Both the position numbers and the translations under genes were made by a program. From positions 1-64,000 of the forward strand of contig NZ_ATWV01000007.1 of the NCBI RefSeq assembly GCF_000421345.1: a DNA stretch of 64,000 bases, read 5' to 3'. This document shows positions 51,535 through 60,200 of this stretch, piece by piece; the first letter of the stretch is position 1; the number at the start of each line of letters is the position of its first letter. Under the pieces are notes generated by a model, which made no database searches, was not told the origin of the DNA, and was given only the letters and a program-made list of their open reading frames with translations. Origin of the DNA: Treponema bryantii NK4A124. Its GTDB lineage: Bacteria > Spirochaetota > Spirochaetia > Treponematales > Treponemataceae.

Positions 51535-53013
51535 ATGAATAAGGTTTTATTAACTCCGGCAAAATGTGCTCTGGATATGGGAGACGGCAGCGAACGCGGT
51601 CTTTATGTGAATCAGGATTATATTCTGCAGAAGCTTGGAAAAGTTCACCGCGGAATCAGTCTTATGTATACCTACTACCCTAATGATAAGGAATGGCCAA
51701 CCCGTGCCTGCGAAATTGATTTAGGTCGTGAATCTGCAGGTGCATGGGATTCTCCATACGAAAATTATTTCCCTTACCGCGGTGGCCGCGAAGGCCTGCG
51801 CGATGGAGAGCCTTTCAATTTTATGAAGGAAATCCGCCGCCACGGAATGGATGTTGTTCTTACAATCACAATTGATCCTCACCTGAAGGAAGAAGATATC
51901 ATTCTGCTTGCAAAGGATCTGCGACCTTATGGCCGTCTTCTCCTTCGCGTAAATCATGAATGTACCGGAGACTGGTTCTGCTATACCCGCCGTGCGACCT
52001 ATCAGGAAATTGCTGATTTCTTTGTTATGGTTTGCCGTGTCATGCACAAATATGCTCCAAACGTAAAAATGATTTTATGTGCCGGCATGTGGCAGAAATC
52101 TACAGGTAAACTTGAAATGGAAGATATTTTCCTGGAAGCCCACAAGGCTGCCGATATCTGGTCCGGTGACAATTATCTTTCCCTTCACTGGGGCTGGCCT
52201 AATGATGTTGTTTCGAAAGAGACTGCAAACTATGCCCGCTACAGCGTTGCCGAGGTTTACGAAAAATGTAAGATGACGCTGAAGAGGCTGCGCAAAATAA
52301 CAGGTCAGGACAAGCCTATGGTACTTTCTGAATTGAATGCCGATGGTGATGTTGCGGGTCCTTATGTTCAGTCAAATATGATGAAGCAGTTTATGGAACT
52401 TCTTCAGAAGGATAAAGAACACTGGCTCAGCGCCTTTACCTTCTACCAGTTCAGAGATGACGGCCGCCTGGGTATGGAGATTACAGACCCTAACAACAGC
52501 GAAGTTGGAATTGAACAGCCGGTTATGGCAATGTACAGAAAGCAGCTTCATAAGCCATTCTTTAGTCAGAAGATTGTAAAAGCTGAAAAGGCAGACATCA
52601 ACTTGCCTGCTACTTTGCGCTGGGGTGGTTCTGAAGATGCTGAAGGAATTGAAGTTCCGGTAAAGTTAAACAGAAGTCCTGTTCAGTTTGAGCTTCACTT
52701 TGGAAAAGAACTCGAATCCCTTAATATGATGATTGAGTTTGAAGGCTGGTGGTTTTATAAAGCACCGGGCACAAAGGTTGTTGATTTAATGCCGTATTTT
52801 TATGAAAACAAAAATGCAATTAAAAAGCCGGCTACATGTAAACTCCACTACTTCCTACCACCTGCTGATGGAATGAATAAACCAAAAAACGGTGACCCTT
52901 ACGAAGCAAAGGACGGAGACTGGCTTTACAACTACTACGCTGTGCTACCAGCCCTGCCTGAAATTAAAATTGAAGAAGTTCCGGTATGCCGGGGAATTAC
53001 ACACTTAAAATGA
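51535..53013 (+). CDS. GH26-like glycoside hydrolase, cytoplasmic
   Basis: 492 residues, no signal peptide. TIM-barrel-like N-terminal about 350 residues with an acid/base glutamate candidate E142 in RVNHECTGDWF and a nucleophile candidate E266 in MVLSELNADG, the spacing and surroundings of clan A families such as GH26 mannanases. The C-terminal 130 residues form a beta-rich domain of unknown type. Substrate is probably an imported beta-mannoside or similar oligosaccharide. Convergent with a CE2-like esterase (9-bp overlap at 53005-53013), an enzyme pair suited to acetylated hemicellulose. Confidence 0.7.
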   Translation: MNKVLLTPAKCALDMGDGSERGLYVNQDYILQKLGKVHRGISLMYTYYPNDKEWPTRACEIDLGRESAGAWDSPYENYFPYRGGREGLRDGEPFNFMKEIRRHGMDVVLTITIDPHLKEEDIILLAKDLRPYGRLLLRVNHECTGDWFCYTRRATYQEIADFFVMVCRVMHKYAPNVKMILCAGMWQKSTGKLEMEDIFLEAHKAADIWSGDNYLSLHWGWPNDVVSKETANYARYSVAEVYEKCKMTLKRLRKITGQDKPMVLSELNADGDVAGPYVQSNMMKQFMELLQKDKEHWLSAFTFYQFRDDGRLGMEITDPNNSEVGIEQPVMAMYRKQLHKPFFSQKIVKAEKADINLPATLRWGGSEDAEGIEVPVKLNRSPVQFELHFGKELESLNMMIEFEGWWFYKAPGTKVVDLMPYFYENKNAIKKPATCKLHYFLPPADGMNKPKNGDPYEAKDGDWLYNYYAVLPALPEIKIEEVPVCRGITHLK

Positions 53014-54102
53014 CCGCAGTGCCGCAGAGAGAAGTTCTGCGGCTTTTTTATGCGTTAGGGCAGAAGGGTGCCAGTCTGCGCCGATTCCATCTGATTCAAG
53101 CTGCTGGGTAAAAAGTACAGCCTTTGCTTTTACAGCAGGAAAATCCTTTTTGAAAAGTTCTACTGCTTCCTTTACAGAGTCGTTCAGCGCCTCGCCCATA
53201 ATTCCAAGGCAGCAGCAGATTGCGGCACCAGGGCTGCGGCGGTGAACTGCCTCAATCAGCTGACGAAGCTGGGCTGTATATTCCAGTCGGCGTTCTTCCA
53301 TTCCGCGTACCCAGCTGATGTCATTTGTACCAAGATGAATTACTACAATATCAGGCTGGTAGCGCGAAGCATCCCAGACCTCTGGTTCAATTCCAAGTCT
53401 GAGCGAAAGTGATTTATCTGTATAAGGCCAGTTTGCCTGCATAAGCCAGTGGGTATCCGGCAGCATAATAGTTTCAGGGTCAACGTAATTAGAAATCAAA
53501 CCGATGCCGCTCCAGCTGCAGAGTTGAACCTGGGCGCCAAGGGCTTTAGCAGTAAGAAAGGCATAGGCTTTGTCCGGGCGTTCCTGCTGGGTTGTAAAAG
53601 TATCTTTTTCCCAGACACCTTCTATACCGTAGCCGCAGGTAATGCTGTCGCCAATGAACTCGAGTTTGAGCTGGTGGTTGAGCTTGTCGAAACCACCATT
53701 CAAAGCCGGCTCAGTCTCAAGCACTCCGTCTATCTCAAGACTCTTAAAACCCGCATAGCCAAAGGCACATTCACTGAATTTCATAACGCGCACTGTCACA
53801 GTTTTTTCAACCGGTGAATCAAAAAGCACAAGGTGATTTTCGCACTCGGTCAATGTAATGCGCTGTGTCGGCTCTTCCGGAATTGCTCCAATACTTGTAT
53901 CAGCGCCATCAGTTACAAAAATTCCAAGCACGCCCTTGTTAGCCTGGCTCCAGGAATCAGGGTCGCTCAAAATTACAGCCTCGGCCTTTTTGCCTTTCAT
54001 AACAAAGCAGAAACCGCTGGCAGAATAATCAAAATAGCGGATGCCTTCGTGGTCCAGGTAGCGGCCGGACCAGATAATATCGTCTTTATTAATTTTTTTC
54101 AT
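53005..54102 (-). CDS. CE2-like SGNH/GDSL carbohydrate esterase
   Basis: 365 residues. N-terminal jelly-roll (about 1-145), then an SGNH hydrolase domain with Ser153 in IGDSITCGYG, HLGTNDISW, and the Asp/His pair in ADWHPSALTHKK. This two-domain order is that of CE2 acetylesterases; no signal peptide, so it acts on imported sugars. Residues GGFDKLNH (about 136-143), at the junction of the two domains, come from a 25-bp family A palindrome. Directly follows argA (ATG adjoins the stop), GAGGAAA upstream. Confidence 0.85.
   Translation of the reverse strand: MKKINKDDIIWSGRYLDHEGIRYFDYSASGFCFVMKGKKAEAVILSDPDSWSQANKGVLGIFVTDGADTSIGAIPEEPTQRITLTECENHLVLFDSPVEKTVTVRVMKFSECAFGYAGFKSLEIDGVLETEPALNGGFDKLNHQLKLEFIGDSITCGYGIEGVWEKDTFTTQQERPDKAYAFLTAKALGAQVQLCSWSGIGLISNYVDPETIMLPDTHWLMQANWPYTDKSLSLRLGIEPEVWDASRYQPDIVVIHLGTNDISWVRGMEERRLEYTAQLRQLIEAVHRRSPGAAICCCLGIMGEALNDSVKEAVELFKKDFPAVKAKAVLFTQQLESDGIGADWHPSALTHKKAAELLSAALRSF
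53673..53697. repeat. Short family A palindrome inside the CE2-like gene
   Basis: GGTGGTTGAGCTTGTCGAAACCACC without a large core, in frame as GGFDKLNH at the interdomain junction. Confidence 0.85.
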
Positions 54103-55416
54103 TTATTTCCTCAACCTAAACACTTTAGAACCGCGGCGAGGGTCCCAGATCTTACGGCGCTCTGCCGGAATAGACTCAATAGAATCTTCTTCAAAACCAA
54201 GTTTTTCAAACCAGTCGGCAGTCTGAGTTGTCATAATAAAAATTGAACTGGCTCCACCTTCACCGGCCTGGTCAATCAGAGAGTCTATAAGTTTTGGGCC
54301 GATTCCCATGTGGGCATAATTTTCATCAACTGCAACAGCCGCAATTTCTGCCTGACCGTCATCATAAAAATGAAGGGCTGCACAGGCATGAACTCCACCA
54401 TCAAGCTCGTAGACAATATAATCTTCCAGCCTTGCAGCAACCTCTTCTTCTGTTCGAGACAAAAGCTTTCCGCTTTCTACAAAAGGCTTCATAATTGCAA
54501 GCACAGAAGGAATATCTGTCTGCTCCATTGCCCGAACCTTGCCGTAGTTTCCGGTATAGATCATTGTTCCCGAACCAAGGCCGCTGAAAATTTCACAGGG
54601 AAGAACACCATCAGAATCACCATTCAAAATATGAACACGGGTAACCCCTGCCCTGCAGGCTTCCTGAGCAGCCTTCAAAACATTTTTAATATCTCCATCA
54701 GCTTCGGCATTTTTTTCAAGAAAGAGGTCTACTTCTTCCAGATTCATTGCGGGAATATTTCCACTTTCAGAAAGTGCAAAGCCATCCGGAATAATATATT
54801 TTCCGGCAACAATTTCTTCCTTGAACATCATAAAGAAAAGCTTGTCTGCCTTGAGGTTCATTGCCACCTGTTTTGCAAGCAGCATAGAAGAAATATTGTA
54901 AGGGTGACCGGCCGCATTCCAGCCTATGCAAGGGAAGATTGGAATAAAACCATCATTCAAAACTGTGCGGATTGCTTCTGTTTCCAGCCTGTCTATTTCT
55001 CCGGCAGTTCCAAAATCAAAACCACCAAGTACACCTTTGCCACGGGCGCGAACCCAGTTACCGATTACCGCTGTAATATTGTTTGCAGCAAGGCTTGTCA
55101 TTACTGTGTTTGAAACATCGAAGGCAGCCATTTTGATAAGAGGCATTGCGTCAGAAGATGTAACACGGAAGGTATCGTGGTAGGTCCATTTGATTTTTGC
55201 ATTATTCAGTACTTCGTCTATTCGGCGGCGGGCACCAGGAATCAATACAACCTTGAGGCCAGCCTGATGCAGCATAGCAATATCGCGGATGTGCGAAGAG
55301 AAAAGCGGAGAGCTGATAGTTTTATCATCAAGATAAATTACTAAAAGAGCATTCTTAAATTTCTGAAGATAGCGGATTACGTCGCGAACGTTTTCTGCCT
55401 TTTTTGATGTAGTCAT
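54103..55416 (-). CDS. argA: N-acetylglutamate synthase (AAK-GNAT fusion, ArgA type)
   Basis: 437 residues, normal for ArgA. N-terminal amino-acid-kinase-like domain (about 20-285, VVLIPGARRRIDEVL near the start) and C-terminal GNAT domain (about 295-430, with VDENYAHMGIGPKLIDSL as acetyl-CoA loop). It makes N-acetylglutamate, first step of arginine synthesis; the kinase-like domain is the arginine sensor in relatives. Promoter with TATAAT 7 nt before the ATG. Confidence 0.93.
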   Translation of the reverse strand: MTTSKKAENVRDVIRYLQKFKNALLVIYLDDKTISSPLFSSHIRDIAMLHQAGLKVVLIPGARRRIDEVLNNAKIKWTYHDTFRVTSSDAMPLIKMAAFDVSNTVMTSLAANNITAVIGNWVRARGKGVLGGFDFGTAGEIDRLETEAIRTVLNDGFIPIFPCIGWNAAGHPYNISSMLLAKQVAMNLKADKLFFMMFKEEIVAGKYIIPDGFALSESGNIPAMNLEEVDLFLEKNAEADGDIKNVLKAAQEACRAGVTRVHILNGDSDGVLPCEIFSGLGSGTMIYTGNYGKVRAMEQTDIPSVLAIMKPFVESGKLLSRTEEEVAARLEDYIVYELDGGVHACAALHFYDDGQAEIAAVAVDENYAHMGIGPKLIDSLIDQAGEGGASSIFIMTTQTADWFEKLGFEEDSIESIPAERRKIWDPRRGSKVFRLRK

Positions 55417-55423
55417 AAATCCT

Positions 55424-55453
55424 ATTATAGCAGACTTTCTACTTGCGTGTGAA
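55424..55453 (-). promoter_or_regulatory. Promoter of argA (leaderless type)
   Basis: TTCACA and TATAAT with 18 bp spacing on the minus strand, overlapping the 3' end of the upstream hydrolase gene; ATG 7 nt after the -10 box. AGGA between them could act as a very close ribosome site. Confidence 0.55.
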
Positions 55454-57145
55454 TTGACTCATAAAGTTCCAGGCATGTTCACAGGTATGCTCACGGCAGT
55501 CGTGGCCCTGCCCGCTTATGCTTGCAAAAACACTGAGAATGCGGCCATCTGTAGAACGGAACTTCTGCATGGTAAGGGTGGCATCTCGGCTTTCGTCATA
55601 AGAAGTTTCCACTTCGTCACCATTAATTCCCCAGATTTTGTTTTCCCATTTGTCTTTGTTTTCAAGCTTTACTTCTTCCTCGTAGCGGTCTGCAAGTTCG
55701 GCATTGTTTAAGAGAAGCGTGTAGGCCATGCGGTCCAGACATTTCTGGGCCTGAAAAGGCAGTTCTGGAAGAGGTGTTACTTCACCACCGGCATAGAAAA
55801 CCGGAACCGGCTCAGTTGTATTTATGCTGCCTGCAGTGTTTGAGTGCCCGTCAGGGCCTATCGAAACCACCTTGTTTCCATAAACATTGCAGCCAACATC
55901 GAAGGTTGCATCCATTGGAGCCGCTGCAGCCAAAACTTCCGGATATTCCTGAATCATATCCCAGGTTTTGCAGCCACCCATGGAAAAGCCTGTCGCATAA
56001 ACGCGACTGCTGTCGATCGGGTATTTTTTCTTTAAGATTTCCAGAAGCTCGACCATCTCTGTTGCGGTTGAGTTCAGATGATTTTCAATTGTGACAAGCA
56101 GGAAGTTGTGTCTGTGGCAGATTTTTGCCCAGCCCGCCATTGTCGCAAAGAAGAAACAGGAGTCGCCGCCTCCGTGGAAGCCAAGCACAAGCGGCACTCC
56201 GCCTGCGGTCTTTTCGGCATTTGTGGCATTTTCAGCCTCGCTTTCAAAAAGCCCCTTGTTATAAAAAGCAAAGTAACCGATTTTGTGAGTCTTACTTCCT
56301 TTGTCATCGCCGCAATTATCCGGAGAAGTTTTTACTTCTGCGATACCGGGTTCAATTACAAGACCGTCTTTTTCCAAATCCGGGTCAATCTGCAGAGGGC
56401 CATTCATGCGGCGGAACTGACGGGCAAAGGAATAATAATCAGAAAGAAATTCCTGGGCAGACGGAGCAGCCTCGCGCTTCAAAAAATGCTTACAGCGGCT
56501 TTCAAAAAGTTCGTTGGCCTCTGCTCTGTTTCCATAAGAGATTACAGGAATATCATCCGCACCAACTTCGGGAGCCACAGACAAGCCTGTCAAAAGACAG
56601 GTCGCCGGAGCCAGATCGGAACGCCCCCAGAGCCCGTCACCTTCAAAATGATGAAGACAATTTTCAGCAATATAATCGGCACCAGTACCAAAGCCGCAGA
56701 GCAGAATTCTAAAAATGGCCCCGCGGATAAAATATCCGTCTATTGCATGGCGAAAAACATTGCTGGCAATAACAACGCCGTCTTTATGATACTGATGTAT
56801 TTTCGAATTAGAAATTATCTCAGAAAGAATGTCGGGAGCAGCAGAAGCCCAGTCACAAGGCTGTCCGCTTCCTTCATCAAGAGGAGAAATAAAAACTACG
56901 CTGGAATCAAAATCAGCAGCAAGCTTTTCAAAACCATGCTGTCGGGCAAAGGCAACCTGCTCAGCTTCATCAAGAGCCTTTTCCGCAAACACCAGAAGAT
57001 AAGGCGCATTAAAACCATAGTTCAAAATATCGCCCTGCAGCGGCGACTTTGGCACATAAACCCTCGCCTCAAACTTTTCGTAAGTATTTTTCCAAAAAGC
57101 TCCGTCGGAAGTTGTTGTAACCAGCGGCATTTTTTCCATTTTCAT
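55439..57145 (-). CDS. Alpha/beta hydrolase (esterase/depolymerase-like), cytoplasmic
   Basis: 568 residues. C-terminal about 280 residues form an alpha/beta hydrolase with oxyanion region LVLGFHGGGDS, nucleophile Ser in GFSMGGCKTW and a histidine in GQGHDCREH near the end, as in PHB-depolymerase/feruloyl-esterase-like enzymes. The N-terminal about 280 residues are a second hydrolase-like domain without the nucleophile motif (FGTGADYIAENC at the elbow). Residues VVSIGPDGHSNTA come from a decayed family A palindrome at 55837-55872. No signal peptide. AGGAG upstream. Confidence 0.75.
   Translation of the reverse strand: MKMEKMPLVTTTSDGAFWKNTYEKFEARVYVPKSPLQGDILNYGFNAPYLLVFAEKALDEAEQVAFARQHGFEKLAADFDSSVVFISPLDEGSGQPCDWASAAPDILSEIISNSKIHQYHKDGVVIASNVFRHAIDGYFIRGAIFRILLCGFGTGADYIAENCLHHFEGDGLWGRSDLAPATCLLTGLSVAPEVGADDIPVISYGNRAEANELFESRCKHFLKREAAPSAQEFLSDYYSFARQFRRMNGPLQIDPDLEKDGLVIEPGIAEVKTSPDNCGDDKGSKTHKIGYFAFYNKGLFESEAENATNAEKTAGGVPLVLGFHGGGDSCFFFATMAGWAKICHRHNFLLVTIENHLNSTATEMVELLEILKKKYPIDSSRVYATGFSMGGCKTWDMIQEYPEVLAAAAPMDATFDVGCNVYGNKVVSIGPDGHSNTAGSINTTEPVPVFYAGGEVTPLPELPFQAQKCLDRMAYTLLLNNAELADRYEEEVKLENKDKWENKIWGINGDEVETSYDESRDATLTMQKFRSTDGRILSVFASISGQGHDCREHTCEHAWNFMSQFTRK
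55837..55872. repeat. Decayed family A palindrome inside the hydrolase gene
   Basis: GTGTTTGAGTGCCCGTCAGG...TATCGAAACCACC: one arm is partly lost while the frame is kept, which suggests an older insertion. Confidence 0.7.
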
Positions 57146-57212
57146 TTTTGAAATCTCCTTTTGCTCAAGTATATCACAAAAACAAAAATTTACAAAAAGT
57201 GCCGGAAGCCAG

Positions 57213-60200
57213 CTACTTCATCTGGGCGGTTTCGAGGTAGGTTCCAGAAGTGGATTCTACTGCGTAACCGAGGATTGGGTTTGCGGTGCCGTTACCATAG
57301 ATGTTACCGTTGTCTCCAGTACTTGTATTGTCTGCCGAAGTTTTAGCGGTTACAACAGTTCCAAAGTGACTGTCATTACTATTAACAACTTTTCCTTCCC
57401 ACTTCCACAGACCAATGTTCATCTTATCGTAATAATTTGTTGTCAAAACACTTGGGCTTGGAATAAGAGAGATTTCCCAGTTGCCGGTAAAGATGTCGTC
57501 CACTGTACCTTGTGCCTTGTAATTCATTTCACCATTTTCTGGAATTACAAGTTTAGCCATAGTTGGTTTACGAGCTGTTCCATTGAAATAGGTGATATAT
57601 GGAACTACCACGTAATTTCCTGTATTAACAACCTGTTCCAGACCGACATCAAGATTGATTCTTTCACCAGTGATTGTAAATGAGTCTACACTAACTGAAT
57701 CTGTCGCTTCAGAATATGTAGCATCATAGCTTGAAAGATATGCATACTTCAAACTACCATCTACATATGCCGCAATGTGAACTCCACCATTTGGATCAAA
57801 CTTAACGGTACAATGTTCTCCACCTTCACTAAAGATTACTTTGTTTCCATCCCAACCGCCAGCACTACCATTATCCAGACCACTCGAAGGATTTGTGTTA
57901 TAAGCATAGCGGCAATTTGTTCCATCAAACCAGACGGCAACTACGGTATCCTGAGCAGCCTCGCTTCCGGCTTTTGCATCGATTGCAACATACTTATATG
58001 CAGTATAGCCGGTGTTATAGCCGGATGGATATTTTTGTTTTTGATGGACAGGAATCTTTACAGTTTCAACTGTTGGTATAAGATACTCACAAGTATTCGC
58101 ATCAACTGGTTTACCATCGTCTCCCTTAATTCGAACAAAAACAGGGTAACCATATCTATTAAGAGCTGCAACTTTTGCATCAGTTGAAGGATCTGCTACC
58201 TGGTAAGTAACTTGTCCATACAAAGCATCTGTATTCTTAAAGTTGTATTTAAGTTTTGTGTCATTGCCTTCGCCCTGTACAATATACGCCTTATCTTTAT
58301 CATTTTTATAAAGATGTTTTACTCCATTAACAATTCTGAATTTAAAGAAATCATTACCATCTGTAACGATAGCGTTGTCCTCAATCTTTGTTTTTCGATA
58401 TCTCACATATGTATCCCCGACTGCATTTCCATCATTATCAATTGCCGGGACAGATATTTGTCTATCTGCGATGTCTTCTACAATAAAGTCAGACTCATTC
58501 TTCCGACCATCACTATTCAACTGATAATCGGTTCCTGCAATTAAACTAAAGTGATCTGTATTTGCTTCCATATATGCCTGATAGTCTTTAGCTTTGTAGA
58601 AATATCCAAGGTTATCAACAAAGTCATCCTTATCATTTAATGCATGATGCATGTAGTCTGGGAAAGTTCCTTTGCTAGAAAATTTACCATTAGCATCAAG
58701 AGCAATTTCTGCCCCTGTCAAATACTCTTCATTATAATCCTCATTTACTGTCACGTTATTGTTACTATCAACAGACCATTTTTCAAATGTCGTTGATAGT
58801 GTTTCAGACTTATTATTCGAAGGATTTTTCCAGGTTTCTCCCTTAACCCAAGTCTTAGGAACTTCCTGACTATATCTGAATCTTATCTGTCCCTGTATAC
58901 TGTCAAAGTATGCAAGATAAACAGCTGTCGTTGCAGAATTTCCACTTCCGTGAACTGTCGCAGCAAGAGATGGTGAATAGAATCTTGTTTCTGTAAGCGC
59001 AGGCTTTTCTGGAACAACCCCTTTTATAGGCAATTTGTACGATGTAGCTGTTGGAATTTCTCCAGCCTGATTTCGCATATAACTTGCCTCAAAATCCTTT
59101 GTAATCTTTGTCCAATAAGGTACAGCTGATTGAGTATTTGTCGTCATCGCCAATATCCAATCGCTATCACTTTTAAACCAGTTTGGAATAGCCAGTGCTT
59201 CAAGGCGAACTGAATTCAAACCAACATAGTTTGCACTTGTATCAGTTCCACTACGTCCCCATTTGTTATAAAAATATGAGAATCGACCGGCATGCAAAGA
59301 AGATGAACCAGGGTTTGTATCAAGACCTGTTGCTGTTGCATGTGCATATCCCAGACTGTCATAAGTAAAACAAATATTATTGTAAGTTGCATAGTTATTC
59401 TGCCACAGGTTATATGAATAAATATCTTTTGTTGCAGGGTCTGCATTTGCAGTAACATCAGCTTTGGCATTTACACTAGATCCACCTGCCATAGCAAAAT
59501 CACCCGGTCCACTTACAAAGGCCAGACCAACCTTTCCTGTTACAGGGTTAATCTTCATAGAAGGTTCTCGTAACTCGCCACTCATTGGTACAGCCGCATC
59601 TTCATCAAACTCCCAGATGTCAACAAAAATATCATCTGTAAGCAGATTGTTGCTGTTCTTGTTTGGCATTCTGTTGTAAGCATAATTGCTCTTTAAGTCA
59701 TAAGAGCTGGCTTCTGTAATTACTGTACCTGCAGTTCTGTAAGCACCGCAGGCATTATTGTCATTCAAATTATTCACAGTAGGAAGATTATTTACTGTAA
59801 GCACAATCTGTCTTGAAGTACCAATCGAACTAACAGGAAGGTTAACATTTCTGTTACTGTCAAAACTGAGATTTGTTTCTCCATACTTTGGAATTACTGT
59901 TGAGTTACCAAGGTTATATCCCTTTACAGCCAGAGTTTCTGTACTGCGGGCAATGTAATGGCCAAGGGCAGTACGACTGTATGCACTTTGAATACTGCTC
60001 TTAAGAGATTTTGACAGACCTGTATCTATACCTGTAATATAAGGCACAACATCAACCTGGTAAGTTGAGCGGGACTCTGCTGTTACATCATTTGAAATTT
60101 CACTAAATTTTGGACTTGTCGCATTATCTTTTGCCTGTACAATTACTCTTACATTTTCTGCGACTACATCTGTAATATGAGAAGTATCTACTGTAAGAGT

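Noticed and set aside
56078-57151. Long open frame of 357 codons on the + strand
   Set aside because: It is antisense to the alpha/beta hydrolase gene, has no recognisable domains, and its composition is that of a shadow frame.
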